Source of the DNA: Geoalkalibacter ferrihydriticus DSM 17813
Lineage (GTDB): Bacteria; Desulfobacterota; Desulfuromonadia; Desulfuromonadales; Geoalkalibacteraceae
DNA length: 64,000 bases
Direction: 5' to 3'
Assembly: GCF_000820505.1 (NCBI RefSeq)
Contig: NZ_JWJD01000004.1
Coordinates: 32,955-96,954 of the forward strand
Under the pieces are notes generated by a model that was given only the letters and a program-made list of their open reading frames with translations, ran no database searches and was not told where the DNA came from. Position 1 is the stretch's first letter. Each line of letters begins with the position of its first letter. Of this stretch, positions 1 to 10,089 are shown piece after piece. Made by a program: the position numbers and the translations under genes.

Positions 1-995
1 CGCCCCTCAAGCGTCCCCACAAAGGCTTCGAGGATGCACGGCGCTTTCTCCAGCGCGATGTGGACCTGCTCGACATCAACAGCAATTCTCTGGAGACCCT
101 GCCGCTGCTCAAGCTGGCCAACAGCGACACCGGATTGCCCCTCGACCTGTTCGCCACGCGCGACGAGGAAATCACCCGCAGGCTGGAAGAACGTGGCCGC
201 AAGGGACAAAAGGCCTGGCTGCTGACCTTTGATCAACTGCTTTCAGAAACGCCCTTCTGCGAAGTAATGCAGCGGCTGCTCAAAACCCTGGAAAAGGCTT
301 ACGACTATCCCGTGGACGTGGAATTCACCGTCAACTTCAGCGCCGGCGAGCCGCCGCGCATCAACGTTGTTCAGTGCCGGCCTTTGCAGACCCGCGGCGA
401 GCGCCAACGGGTTGAGGTCCCCGACCATCAGGATGATCGCGAGGTGCTGTTACGCAGCGAGGGCAACTTCATGGGCGGCAATGTCAGCCTGCCCCTGCGA
501 CAGATCATCTGGGTCGATGCCGCAGGCTACAGCCGCCTGCCCCTGAGCGACAAGTACGAGGTTGCGCGCCTGGTCGGCCGCCTCAACCGCCGCATCAGCC
601 GCGAGCAAGAGCCGACTCTGCTCATGGGTCCGGGCCGCTGGGGCAGCAGCACTCCGGCTTTGGGCGTGCCCATCTCCTTTGCCGAGATCAACAACATGGC
701 GGCCCTGGCCGAAGTCGCATTCAGCAGCGAGGGTCTGATGCCCGAGCTTTCCTTCGGCTCGCATTTCTTTCAGGATCTGGTGGAAGCCGACATCTTCTAC
801 CTGGCGTTGTTTCCCGAAGCGCGCAATGTCTTTTTCAACCGCAACTGGGTGGAAAATCAGCCCAATGCCCTCGAAGGCATGATGCCGGCGAGCAGTCGCT
901 TCAAGAGCGTGGTCAAAATCATTCGCCTCGATCAACAGCCCCTGCAACTTCTGGCCGACGTGGTCAGCCAGCGTCTGGTATGCACACTGCCCTGA
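1..995 (+). CDS. PEP/pyruvate-binding (PPDK N-terminal-like) protein, 3' part
   Basis: This is the C-terminal part of a larger protein; the reading frame is open from base 3 and the start lies outside the window. The visible ~330 residues contain a segment typical of the ATP-grasp pyruvate, phosphate dikinase / PEP synthase nucleotide-binding domain, ending in VVQCRPLQTRG, close to the family's conserved end (…QxRPxx). An Asp/Glu-rich strand (VDVEFTVNF) precedes it, as in that family. After the motif about 190 more residues follow, so this is not a canonical PEP synthase ending with the phosphohistidine and PEP domains; it is more like the stand-alone PEP/pyruvate-binding domain proteins of deltaproteobacteria. 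The substrate is unknown. The gene ends just before a strong bidirectional terminator shared with gdhA. Confidence 0.7.
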   Translation, partial: PLKRPHKGFEDARRFLQRDVDLLDINSNSLETLPLLKLANSDTGLPLDLFATRDEEITRRLEERGRKGQKAWLLTFDQLLSETPFCEVMQRLLKTLEKAYDYPVDVEFTVNFSAGEPPRINVVQCRPLQTRGERQRVEVPDHQDDREVLLRSEGNFMGGNVSLPLRQIIWVDAAGYSRLPLSDKYEVARLVGRLNRRISREQEPTLLMGPGRWGSSTPALGVPISFAEINNMAALAEVAFSSEGLMPELSFGSHFFQDLVEADIFYLALFPEARNVFFNRNWVENQPNALEGMMPASSRFKSVVKIIRLDQQPLQLLADVVSQRLVCTLP

Positions 996-1005
996 GCATA
1001 GCGCT

Positions 1006-1057
1006 CGCACCAACGCAAAAAGCCCGGCCGATCGGCCGGGCTTTTTGCGTTGGTGCG
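1006..1057. terminator. Bidirectional rho-independent terminator
   Basis: A perfect palindrome with 26-base arms and no unpaired loop bases is centred at 1031/1032. The GC core (GCCCGGCCGATCGGCCGGGC) is flanked by A5 and T5, so it can terminate transcription from both sides. It lies between the convergent ends of the PEP/pyruvate-binding gene and gdhA. Confidence 0.9.
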
Positions 1058-1070
1058 ATGACGGATAATT

Positions 1071-2739
<1,669 letters not shown>

Positions 2740-4977
2740 TCAGAGCATGTCCAGGGGATCAACATCGACGGCGAGACTCAGAGTGCGGGGCAATTTGCGT
2801 CGCCGACTGTCGACAACGCCCAGCAGCCGATGCAGAGGCGCACGGGCGGCCGCCTTGAGCAGAATCTGGTAGCGGGTCTTGCCGCGCAACCGCGCCAGGG
2901 GGCAGGGAGCAGGACCGAGAATTTCGACCTCGCCGGCCTTGCGGCTCAGCTCCTCGGCCAGCTCCGCCGCGCACCGCTCAACCTGCAGGGGCTGATTGCC
3001 CGCCAACACCAGGTTGATAAGGTAGCCGAAGGGTGGATACCCCAGCTCGCGGCGAAACGCAATTTCCTGCTCATAAAACCCTAAATAGTCGTGCCGGGCG
3101 GCGCAGGCCAGGGCATGATGGGTCGGCGCATATGTCTGAATCAGAACCCGACCCTGAAGTGTCCCGCGGCCCGCCCGGCCGGCGACCTGGGTCAGCAGGG
3201 CAAAGGTGCGCTCGGCGCTGCGAAAGTCAGGAAAATTGAGACTGGAGTCGGCGCCAATGACGCCGACCAAAGTAACACGGGGAAAGTCATGTCCCTTGGC
3301 GACCATCTGGGTGCCGATCAGAATGTCGATCGCCCCCTGCTCCATGCCGTCGACAAGGCTTTGATGCGCGCCCTTGCGGCTGGTGGTGTCGCGGTCCATA
3401 CGTGCGATACGCGCAACGGGAAAAGCCACGGCGAGCTCTTCCTCCAGACGCTCGGTTCCCGCGCCTTCCGGCTCGATACTCGTGCCGCCACAGCCGGAAC
3501 AGCGTTCTGGCGGCCTTTGTACATAATCACAATAATGGCAGCGCAGCCTGCGACGCGACTGGTAATACGTCAGGGTAATCTCACAGTTGGGGCAGCGAAA
3601 GGTCGCCCCACACTCGCGGCACAGCAAATAAGGCGCAAAGCCGCGGCGATTGAGCAGCAACAACGCCTGCTCTTTGCGCTCCAGGGTCGCCGAGAGGGCC
3701 TCCATCAACTCCGGCGCCAGCGCTCCCGACAGGCGCCGCCCGCCGAGATCGACCAACTCCACCTCGGGCAGGGGCCGCCCCAGAACCCGGGCATCCAAGG
3801 ATAAATAACCGGTGTCGCCGGCTTGGGTCCGGTAAAAGGTGGTGAGAGCCGGAGTCGCGCTGCCCAGCACCACCACCGCGGCAGATCCCTGCGCGCGCAG
3901 CAAAGCCAGGTCGCGAGCATGGTAGCGCCAGCCCTCGCTCTGCTTGTATCCGGACTCATGCTCCTCGTCGACGACGACAATCCCAAGATCCGGCAAAGGC
4001 GCAAAGACCGCCGAGCGCGCGCCGATAACGATCTGCACTTCGCCACGGGCGATGGCGCGCCAGGCGTCATACCTCTCGCCCTCGGAGAGCGCGGAGTGCA
4101 GCACGGCAACCCGCGCGCATGCAGCCTGGAAACGTGTCCGGAAACGCGCCACCAGTTGCGGGGTCAGGGCGATTTCCGGCACCAGAACCAGGGCCTGGCG
4201 CCCCTGCTCCAGGACCGCGGCGATGGCATGCAGATAAATCTCCGTCTTGCCGCTGCCGGTGACTCCATGCAGCAGAAATTGAGCAAAACGCCCCGCCGCC
4301 AAAGCGTCGAGCAGGGCCGCCAAGGCCTGTTGCTGGTCAACGCCGAGCACGGGGCGCACATCGACGGGCACCGGCTGGTCGAGAAAGGGATCGCGGCGCC
4401 TCTCTCCCTCACGCACACTGAGAAGATTGAGTTCGACCAGGCGTTTGAGCACCGCATGAGGGGCGGGAAAGTGGCGGGAGATTTCAGACAGGGGCACTTC
4501 TTCCCGACCACGCAGCCAGGCAAGGATTTCGCGCTGGCGGGCGCCGGGCGGGTCTTGCACGGCACACGCGGCACGATAAAAACGCTCGGTCACAATATTC
4601 ACCCGCGTCTTGACCGCAGTCAGCCCGGCAGGCAGAGCGGCGCGCAGAACCTCGCCCAGGGGATGATGGTAATAAGCGGCGGCGCGCCTCAGAAAAGCCA
4701 GCATAGGCGAAGACAGCAGAGGCTGAAGATCAAGCACCTCTTCCACGGGGCGCAGCCCCTCCACGCCCGCGGACGCAAGCTCAAGGATTACCCCCAGCGC
4801 GCGCCGATTCCCAAGCGGAACGCGCACCCGGACTCCCGGCGCCACCTGCTCGCGCAGAGCAGCCGGCACCTCATAGGAAAGAGGCTTGTCCAGCGGGGCG
4901 AACACCGCAACCACGGCGCTCAATGCCGACGGGCAGCCCCCCTCACCAGTCTGTGGACCTGGGTCCATGGGGCGCAT
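2740..4977 (-). CDS. priA: Primosomal replication-restart helicase PriA
   Basis: A 745-aa protein, full length for PriA, the 3'-to-5' superfamily 2 helicase that reloads the replisome at stalled forks. The order is: N-terminal 3'-OH DNA-binding domain (PLDKPLSYEVP), Walker A GVTGSGKTEIYL, Walker B/DEAH VVVDEEHESGYKQ, and GSATPA. A zinc-binding insertion with eight cysteines in four CxxC pairs (CRECGATFRCPNC, CHYC, CSGC) follows, then the helicase C motif QVAGRAGRG. The ATG at 4977 has GGAGG eight bases upstream; an internal Met three codons later is a less likely start. It sits just downstream of the terminator of the flavodiiron gene. Confidence 0.96.
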   Translation of the reverse strand: MRPMDPGPQTGEGGCPSALSAVVAVFAPLDKPLSYEVPAALREQVAPGVRVRVPLGNRRALGVILELASAGVEGLRPVEEVLDLQPLLSSPMLAFLRRAAAYYHHPLGEVLRAALPAGLTAVKTRVNIVTERFYRAACAVQDPPGARQREILAWLRGREEVPLSEISRHFPAPHAVLKRLVELNLLSVREGERRRDPFLDQPVPVDVRPVLGVDQQQALAALLDALAAGRFAQFLLHGVTGSGKTEIYLHAIAAVLEQGRQALVLVPEIALTPQLVARFRTRFQAACARVAVLHSALSEGERYDAWRAIARGEVQIVIGARSAVFAPLPDLGIVVVDEEHESGYKQSEGWRYHARDLALLRAQGSAAVVVLGSATPALTTFYRTQAGDTGYLSLDARVLGRPLPEVELVDLGGRRLSGALAPELMEALSATLERKEQALLLLNRRGFAPYLLCRECGATFRCPNCEITLTYYQSRRRLRCHYCDYVQRPPERCSGCGGTSIEPEGAGTERLEEELAVAFPVARIARMDRDTTSRKGAHQSLVDGMEQGAIDILIGTQMVAKGHDFPRVTLVGVIGADSSLNFPDFRSAERTFALLTQVAGRAGRGTLQGRVLIQTYAPTHHALACAARHDYLGFYEQEIAFRRELGYPPFGYLINLVLAGNQPLQVERCAAELAEELSRKAGEVEILGPAPCPLARLRGKTRYQILLKAAARAPLHRLLGVVDSRRRKLPRTLSLAVDVDPLDML

Positions 4978-4993
4978 GCCGAATCCTCCGGAT

Positions 4994-5047
4994 AAAAAAA
5001 CGCATCCCCTCCGCGCGCCGAGAAACCAGGCGCGCGGAGGGGATGCG
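4994..5047 (-). terminator. Rho-independent terminator of the flavodiiron gene
   Basis: Arms of 19 bases (5001-5019 and 5029-5047) pair perfectly around a 9-base loop; on the minus strand the stem is followed by a run of seven T (rc of 4994-5000). It ends transcription of the flavodiiron gene immediately before priA begins. Confidence 0.92.
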
Positions 5048-5058
5048 CAACACGAGAA

Positions 5059-6255
5059 TCAATCTTCCTGGTTCAGGCTTTGGGCCAACTTACGGCCGAA
5101 CTCCCGGCAGCCTTCCACATCCGCATCCGTTGGCGTGAAGCGAAAGGAAATACCAGGTATCGGCAGCTGATACTTGAGACCGCGCAAGCGCTCCTCGATC
5201 AGCTTGACCGCCTCGCCGCTCCAGCCGAAAGAGCCGAACACTCCGGCGACCTTGCCTTTGGGTGTCACCGATGACAACAACGACAGCACCCGCCACACCG
5301 GCGGCGGCGCGTCGCGATTTATCGTGGGCGATCCGACCACCAGGGCATCGGCTTTTTCGAGTTCGTCCCGCACCAGTTCGTCGTCGAGATCGACCAGGCC
5401 GAATTCGGTGACGCTGATATCGGCTTCTTCCAGCCCCGCGCGCACCGCTGCGCCCATGGTGCGGGTGTTGCCGTGCGGCGAGAGGGTCAACAGGAGTACC
5501 TGTTTTTGCGGGGAAGCCGGGGGCGGCGCCGCCCAGGCGCGGTAAGCGTCAATGGACTTCTGGGGATCACGTCGCAAGATCGGTCCATGCGACGGACAGA
5601 CCAACGTCAGGGGCAAATTTTCAATTTTCGTGAGCGCCTCGCGGATGGATGATTTAAAGGGGCGCATGATGGTGTCGAAATAAAAACGGAATTCTTCGGA
5701 AAAATCCTCGACCTGGTCATTGTAAAGACCCTCGCCGCAGAAATGAGCCCCGAAGGCATCGCAAGAAAAAAGCAGATCCTCTTCGGGAAGGAAGGTGAAC
5801 ATGGTATCGGGCCAATGCAGGTTGGGGGCCAGAATAAAGCGCAGGGTTTTGTCGCCGAGGCTGATTTCCTCGCCATCACTGACCGCATGGACCGTAAAAG
5901 GCTGCACGTAGAGTTGCCGCAGAAAGTTCTCGCCGGCACGGGTGCAATAAACCCTGATGTCGGGATTGATCTCCAGAAGTCGTCCCAGGGCGCCCGTATG
6001 GTCGGGCTCGGTGTGATTGACCACGACCAGGTCGATATCCGACAAGGGAACGAGCTTCTGCAGTTTATCCAGATACTCGTCGGTAAAAGGCTCCTTCACC
6101 GTATCGATCAGCGCGATTTTTTCCGACCCGCGGACCAGATAGGCATTGTAGGTGGTGCCGTGCAAGGTGGGAAAAAGCTCATCGAAGACTTCCAGGTCGG
6201 GATGACGGGCCCCCACCCAGAAGATATCCGGACGAATCTCGGCAGAACTGGACAT
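5059..6255 (-). CDS. Flavodiiron protein (A-type flavoprotein, FprA family)
   Basis: A 398-aa two-domain protein. Residues ~1-250 are a metallo-beta-lactamase-like domain with di-iron ligands H81-x-E83-x-D85-H86 (NHTEPDHTG) and further ligands in LHWPDTMF, SCDAFGAH and CPSHGP. Residues ~255-398 are a flavodoxin-like domain with an FMN phosphate-binding loop (LSPHGNTRT). Such cytoplasmic enzymes reduce O2 to water and/or NO to N2O and protect anaerobes during oxygen exposure. No rubredoxin or reductase domain is fused, so an external electron donor is needed. An AAGGAG site precedes the ATG. It is monocistronic, with its own promoter and terminator. Confidence 0.94.
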   Translation of the reverse strand: MSSSAEIRPDIFWVGARHPDLEVFDELFPTLHGTTYNAYLVRGSEKIALIDTVKEPFTDEYLDKLQKLVPLSDIDLVVVNHTEPDHTGALGRLLEINPDIRVYCTRAGENFLRQLYVQPFTVHAVSDGEEISLGDKTLRFILAPNLHWPDTMFTFLPEEDLLFSCDAFGAHFCGEGLYNDQVEDFSEEFRFYFDTIMRPFKSSIREALTKIENLPLTLVCPSHGPILRRDPQKSIDAYRAWAAPPPASPQKQVLLLTLSPHGNTRTMGAAVRAGLEEADISVTEFGLVDLDDELVRDELEKADALVVGSPTINRDAPPPVWRVLSLLSSVTPKGKVAGVFGSFGWSGEAVKLIEERLRGLKYQLPIPGISFRFTPTDADVEGCREFGRKLAQSLNQED

Positions 6256-6311
6256 AATGGGTTCTCCTTGAAAATCAAAATCGGCGGATCAATGGTTGAC
6301 AATTCAGGTAA

Positions 6312-6340
6312 ACTATAATGCCCTTGGCACCGATTGGCAA
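6312..6340 (-). promoter_or_regulatory. Sigma-70-type promoter for the flavodiiron gene
   Basis: On the minus strand TTGCCA (6340-6335), a 17-base spacer and TATAGT (6317-6312) match the -35/-10 consensus at five of six positions each. It lies about 60 bases upstream of the flavodiiron ATG. Confidence 0.65.
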
Positions 6341-6548
6341 GAAGGCCCTAAAGCCACACTGGCAGAGAGAACATCAAAAATGCTATAGTTGCAGCTTAAA
6401 AAAAGGAAAAAACCTATTCAGCTGCAACGCTCAATTGCGCGGCAAGGAGTGGCGCTTGAGTGTAGCGGTCACTGTTCAGGCCGCACGCGATGGTGCTGCG
6501 TCCTGCGTTGCGCGCTGAACCGTCACAAAAGAACAGAGGTTTGTGCTG

Positions 6549-7412
6549 ATGAATGACCCCGACGCCCCCCAAGTCCCTCCGGAAAAGCCGGGCATTTCCA
6601 GGCGCACACTTCTGATCTCGGTCGGATTGGGCGCCGGAGCCCTGGCGCTGGGCAAGGGATTGTGGCACGAACCACGCACGGCGCAACTCGAACAAATTCA
6701 CCTGCCCCTCGACAAAATCCCCCCGGGTCGGCAACTGCGCGTCGTCCAGCTCTCAGACCTGCACATCCGGCAATTCACCAGATATCACCTGAGCGTGGCG
6801 CGGCTGGTCGACAAGCTCGCTCCTGATCTGATCGTCATCACAGGCGACTTTCTCGATCAGCAGCGCAACCTCTCCGCCGTAGGCAAGTTTCTCGACCACC
6901 TGCAAGCGCCTGCCGGCATCTTCGCGGTGCAGGGCAATTGGGAATACTGGGCGCGCATCGAAGGCGATAAATTACGCCAGGCTTTTGCCCGCTGGGGCGT
7001 CACCCTGCTGATCAACGAACGCCTCGACCTTGAGGTCCAGGACACTCCGCTGTCCATCCTCGGCCTGGACTATCCCTCAGCGGCCGATGCCTTGAAAAAA
7101 CTCCAACAACAAAGCGACCCCGCACGGGTGAATCTGCTGCTTTCCCATGTTCCGGCCTTTGACCACGACCTGCTTGACGGTCGTCTCGATCTGCTGCTGG
7201 CGGGCCACACCCATGGCGGACAGGTGCGGTTTCCGGGGGTCACGCCCTTTTATCTGCCACGCTTCTCTGAACCCTTTGTCTCCGGACTCTACCATGTGGG
7301 CCCCGGCACCCCCCTTTATGTCAATCGCGGGATCGGTACCAGTTTTATGCCGGTACGCTTTCTCTGCCCGCCGGAAATCACCTTATTCAACTTGACGTCT
7401 ACAAGGGTTTGA
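6549..7412 (+). CDS. Tat-exported metallophosphoesterase
   Basis: An 287-aa calcineurin-like phosphoesterase of the YkuE/YaeI type. The N-terminus has a twin-arginine signal (SRRTLLISVG followed by a hydrophobic Gly/Ala-rich stretch), so it is probably exported folded. Dimetal motifs in order are LSDLH, ITGDF, then GNWEYW where most relatives have GNHE/D, and the C-terminal GHTHGGQ. The His-to-Trp change in the third motif removes a residue usually important for catalysis, so activity or mechanism may differ. The ATG at 6549 is preceded by AGAGG at 8 bases; the upstream in-frame GTG at 6543 is too close to that site. The substrate is unknown; relatives act on phospholipid or UDP-lipid intermediates. 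Confidence 0.85.
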   Translation: MNDPDAPQVPPEKPGISRRTLLISVGLGAGALALGKGLWHEPRTAQLEQIHLPLDKIPPGRQLRVVQLSDLHIRQFTRYHLSVARLVDKLAPDLIVITGDFLDQQRNLSAVGKFLDHLQAPAGIFAVQGNWEYWARIEGDKLRQAFARWGVTLLINERLDLEVQDTPLSILGLDYPSAADALKKLQQQSDPARVNLLLSHVPAFDHDLLDGRLDLLLAGHTHGGQVRFPGVTPFYLPRFSEPFVSGLYHVGPGTPLYVNRGIGTSFMPVRFLCPPEITLFNLTSTRV

Positions 7413-7443
7413 ACCGCCGCCCACGCGGCACCGGGCAACTCCT

Positions 7444-8454
7444 TCAGTAGCCCAGGTAACTCAGCAGCGCCCGAATATCGCCCATCATTTCACGAAACTC
7501 CTCGCCGTCAAGGCTCTGGGCTCCGTCGCACAACGCCTTGGCCGGGTCAGGGTGTACCTCGACCATAATGCCGTGGGCTCCAGCGACCAGAGCGGCCTTG
7601 CTCATGACCGCAACCAGTGAACGCTTACCGGTGGCATGGCTGGGGTCGACAAGAATCGGCAGGTGACTCAATTCACGAACCAGCGGCACCACGGAGAGAT
7701 CCAAAGTGTTGCGCGTTGCACGTTCAAAGGTGCGGATCCCTCGCTCACAGAGAATCACCCGCGAATTACCCTCGGCCAGGATATATTCCGCCGCGGCCAG
7801 AAACTCTTCAAGCGTCGCACTCATCCCACGTTTGAGCAATACGGGATGGCGACACTTCCCAACCTCCTTGAGCAGATCAAAGTTCTGCATATTGCGCGCA
7901 CCGATCTGCAGAATATCGGCATAGCGGCACACCGCATCAAGCTGTTCAATCCGCATGATTTCGGTCACGACCGGCATACCCACCGCATCGCCCGCCTGCC
8001 GCAGATATTTAAGGCCTTTTTCACCGAGCCCCTGAAAGGAGTGGGGGCCGGTGCGCGGCTTAAACGCACCGCCCCGCAGGATCTGGGCCCCGCCATCCCG
8101 GGCGATCCGCGCTGCAGCCACCATCTGCTCCGGACTTTCAATACTGCACGGGCCGGCAATAACCACCGGCGGATGCCCATCGCCGATCTTGACCGCTCCG
8201 ACCTCGACCAGAGTGGACTCCGGATGAAAATCCCGCGAAACTAATTTATAAGGTTTACTGACGTGAATGCATTCGCGTACGCCCGGCAAATTGCGAATCG
8301 CCGTGTCATCAACGTAGCCCTGATTGCCGAGAACCCCGATGGCGGTCCGCTCGCGGCCGGGTATCGGCGCGGCTTGCAAACCCATGGCTTCGACGGCTTC
8401 TTGCACTGCCCGCACCTGGGCGGCACTGGCATTGTGGTCCATAACAATGAGCAT
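7444..8454 (-). CDS. aroF: 3-deoxy-7-phosphoheptulonate synthase (AroF-like, class I beta)
   Basis: A 336-aa enzyme condensing PEP and erythrose 4-phosphate, the first step of aromatic amino-acid synthesis. An N-terminal ferredoxin/ACT-like regulatory domain (MLIVMDHNASAAQV…, ~70 residues) precedes a KDPG/DAHP TIM barrel with VIAGPCSIES, the GARNMQNFDLLKEVG strand, LCERGIRTFE and the metal-binding VDPSHATGKR. This is the short AroF form with an N-terminal allosteric domain known from Thermotoga and many anaerobes. The ATG at 8454 has GGAG nine bases upstream; upstream in-frame codons lack the conserved start. It is monocistronic and convergent with the phosphoesterase gene. Confidence 0.95.
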   Translation of the reverse strand: MLIVMDHNASAAQVRAVQEAVEAMGLQAAPIPGRERTAIGVLGNQGYVDDTAIRNLPGVRECIHVSKPYKLVSRDFHPESTLVEVGAVKIGDGHPPVVIAGPCSIESPEQMVAAARIARDGGAQILRGGAFKPRTGPHSFQGLGEKGLKYLRQAGDAVGMPVVTEIMRIEQLDAVCRYADILQIGARNMQNFDLLKEVGKCRHPVLLKRGMSATLEEFLAAAEYILAEGNSRVILCERGIRTFERATRNTLDLSVVPLVRELSHLPILVDPSHATGKRSLVAVMSKAALVAGAHGIMVEVHPDPAKALCDGAQSLDGEEFREMMGDIRALLSYLGY

Positions 8455-8718
8455 GGCTGAGAACTCCTCACAAAAGATAAGGCCCGGGGCGCTGTCGCAA
8501 GAGCCGAGCAGGGCACTCAGAGTACCGGGCAAAACGCAACATTTCAATCTATTTGCAACACCCGAGCATCGATCAGCTTGCCTGATGACAGGTTTCGGTT
8601 ATCCTATCTGCTGGAAGTTACACGCACAAGCCAGGGCATCGTCATTCAGAAGGATGCTTCCATCCCTTCCTCCTGAATACGAAAACACTCTTACTCTAAA
8701 AAAGGAGTCCCGCAAACC

Positions 8719-9039
8719 ATGAAATGGAAACTCGCCAAAACGGCAACCCTAGCCGCGATCTGCGCTCTCATTACCGCCGCTCCGGCCGCGGCAGATGAGG
8801 CCCGCGGACGTGAACTGATCAGCTCTCTCGGTTGCAAAGGTTGCCATCAATTCGAAGGCAGCGGCGGCACCCTGGCTCCAGCCCTTGACGGAACCGGGGA
8901 GAGATTCGACGCGGAACGGATCAGGAAACAACTGACCGAGCCCGGCAGCCTCAACCCAAACACCATGATGCCTTCCTACTCTCATTTGCCTGAAGAAGAG
9001 CTCAAAAGCCTGGTCGACTTTCTGGCAGAGCTGAAGTAA
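8719..9039 (+). CDS. Small periplasmic monohaem cytochrome c
   Basis: A 106-aa protein with a Sec signal peptide (cleavage likely after AAPAAA, around residue 25) and one haem-binding motif CKGCH at residues 39-43. The C-terminal NTMMPSYSHL supplies a likely Met axial ligand, as in class I cytochromes. It is probably a soluble periplasmic electron shuttle. The start has AAAAAGGAG 11 bases upstream. It stands alone, ending at a strong terminator, but faces the two 12-haem cytochromes. Confidence 0.92.
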   Translation: MKWKLAKTATLAAICALITAAPAAADEARGRELISSLGCKGCHQFEGSGGTLAPALDGTGERFDAERIRKQLTEPGSLNPNTMMPSYSHLPEEELKSLVDFLAELK

Positions 9040-9067
9040 GCCGAAGCAACGCAAAACTGGGGTGCCT

Positions 9068-9110
9068 CAACGACAAAGGCGCGGCCTGTATGGCCGCGCC
9101 TTTGTCGTTG
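9068..9110. terminator. Bidirectional hairpin terminator
   Basis: Perfect 19-base arms (9068-9086 and 9092-9110) flank a 5-base loop; the stem has a GC core with AAA/TTT edges. It separates the convergent small cytochrome and 12-haem cytochrome genes. Confidence 0.85.
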
Positions 9111-9138
9111 GCATTACATGAACGCCTGTTCGGTGAGA

Positions 9139-10062
9139 CTATCTGCGCCTGACGGGCAAGTCATGCACGTTGAGATGGCACGTCAGACAGTTGGGGAAGC
9201 GCTCGTGCAGGTTTGCGCTGTGCGGCGCCCCGTGACAAGAGGCACAGGTGGGGATCAGCCCGTGGTCCGTGTGGCAAACGGTGCAGTTGACCTGACCGTG
9301 CTTGCTCGGCGTCTTTTCCCAGTCGGTATAAGCCGTGGTATGGCAAGCCTCACAGGTGCGTGCGCCGGTGGTCGCGGTAAACGTCATCTCCAGCGGCTTA
9401 TGCACCGGATGACACTCAGCGCAACTCACGAGCGGTTGCCCCTGATAGTGAGGCCCGTGACATTCAAAGCAGGACGGCACATAACCGTGCTGATCATAAT
9501 GGCAAAGGGTACAATCCTGCTCGGTATGCAGGCTCGGAAACTGAGCAAGTTCCGCCGCGGGGCCGCCGTGACAATCGGCACAGACATCCGCGACCGGAGT
9601 CTGCGCATAGGGAATATAAAGCGGCGCGTGTGGATTAATGTGGCAGCCCAGGCAATCCGTGAGTTTTTCACCGTGCGGCAAGGTATGGCAACTGGCGCAA
9701 TCAGGCATGATGTCGTCCCAGTTCTGGCGCACCGGGCTGTAAGCGTGAAAAACCTCATGGCATTCGCGACAATCGAAGCGATGCTTACCGCCCTCATCCC
9801 GAATTGCCTCGAAGTAGGTGGGATGACACTGACCGCACTGCGCCAGAGTCAATGGCACGATCTCGACATCATAAGGGTCGCGAGCCGGTTCGGGGGCAGG
9901 TGCCCGCGCCGCTCTGAGTTCGGTGGGCTGCGCGGCGGCGACCGCTGGCTCGGCAGTCTTCGCCTCGCTCGTCGGAAGTGTGCAGGCAGCCACCGCCATA
10001 AGACCCAGTAGAACCAAGGCAGTGAACAGCGAATGTTTAAAACCTCTTTTCATGCTTTTCAT
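9139..10062 (-). CDS. 12-haem c-type cytochrome lipoprotein
   Basis: A 307-aa protein with 12 CxxCH motifs (in order CGQCH, CRECH, CASCH, CLGCH, CADCH, CTLCH, CFECH, CAECH, CEACH, CTVCH, CASCH, CLTCH) and many extra His that can be distal ligands. The N-terminus has a basic, hydrophobic signal ending in a lipobox-like VAAC near residue 28, so it is probably lipid-anchored at the inner or outer membrane facing the periplasm. It likely moves electrons across the periplasm. Its last ~50 residues (CASCHGAPH…CLTCH…HDL) align by eye with the end of the neighbouring cytochrome, so the two are paralogues. The first ATG (10062) has GGGGAAG upstream. It is 27 bases downstream of its partner and therefore co-transcribed. 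Confidence 0.93.
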   Translation of the reverse strand: MKSMKRGFKHSLFTALVLLGLMAVAACTLPTSEAKTAEPAVAAAQPTELRAARAPAPEPARDPYDVEIVPLTLAQCGQCHPTYFEAIRDEGGKHRFDCRECHEVFHAYSPVRQNWDDIMPDCASCHTLPHGEKLTDCLGCHINPHAPLYIPYAQTPVADVCADCHGGPAAELAQFPSLHTEQDCTLCHYDQHGYVPSCFECHGPHYQGQPLVSCAECHPVHKPLEMTFTATTGARTCEACHTTAYTDWEKTPSKHGQVNCTVCHTDHGLIPTCASCHGAPHSANLHERFPNCLTCHLNVHDLPVRRR

Positions 10063-10089
10063 TGCTTACTTCCCCTTTTCCCGGTTGGC

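Noticed and set aside
6296..6319. TTGACA followed by TATAAT on the plus strand
   Set aside because: The two boxes are only 12 bases apart, too close for sigma-70; the minus-strand promoter at 6312-6340 explains the TATA sequence better.
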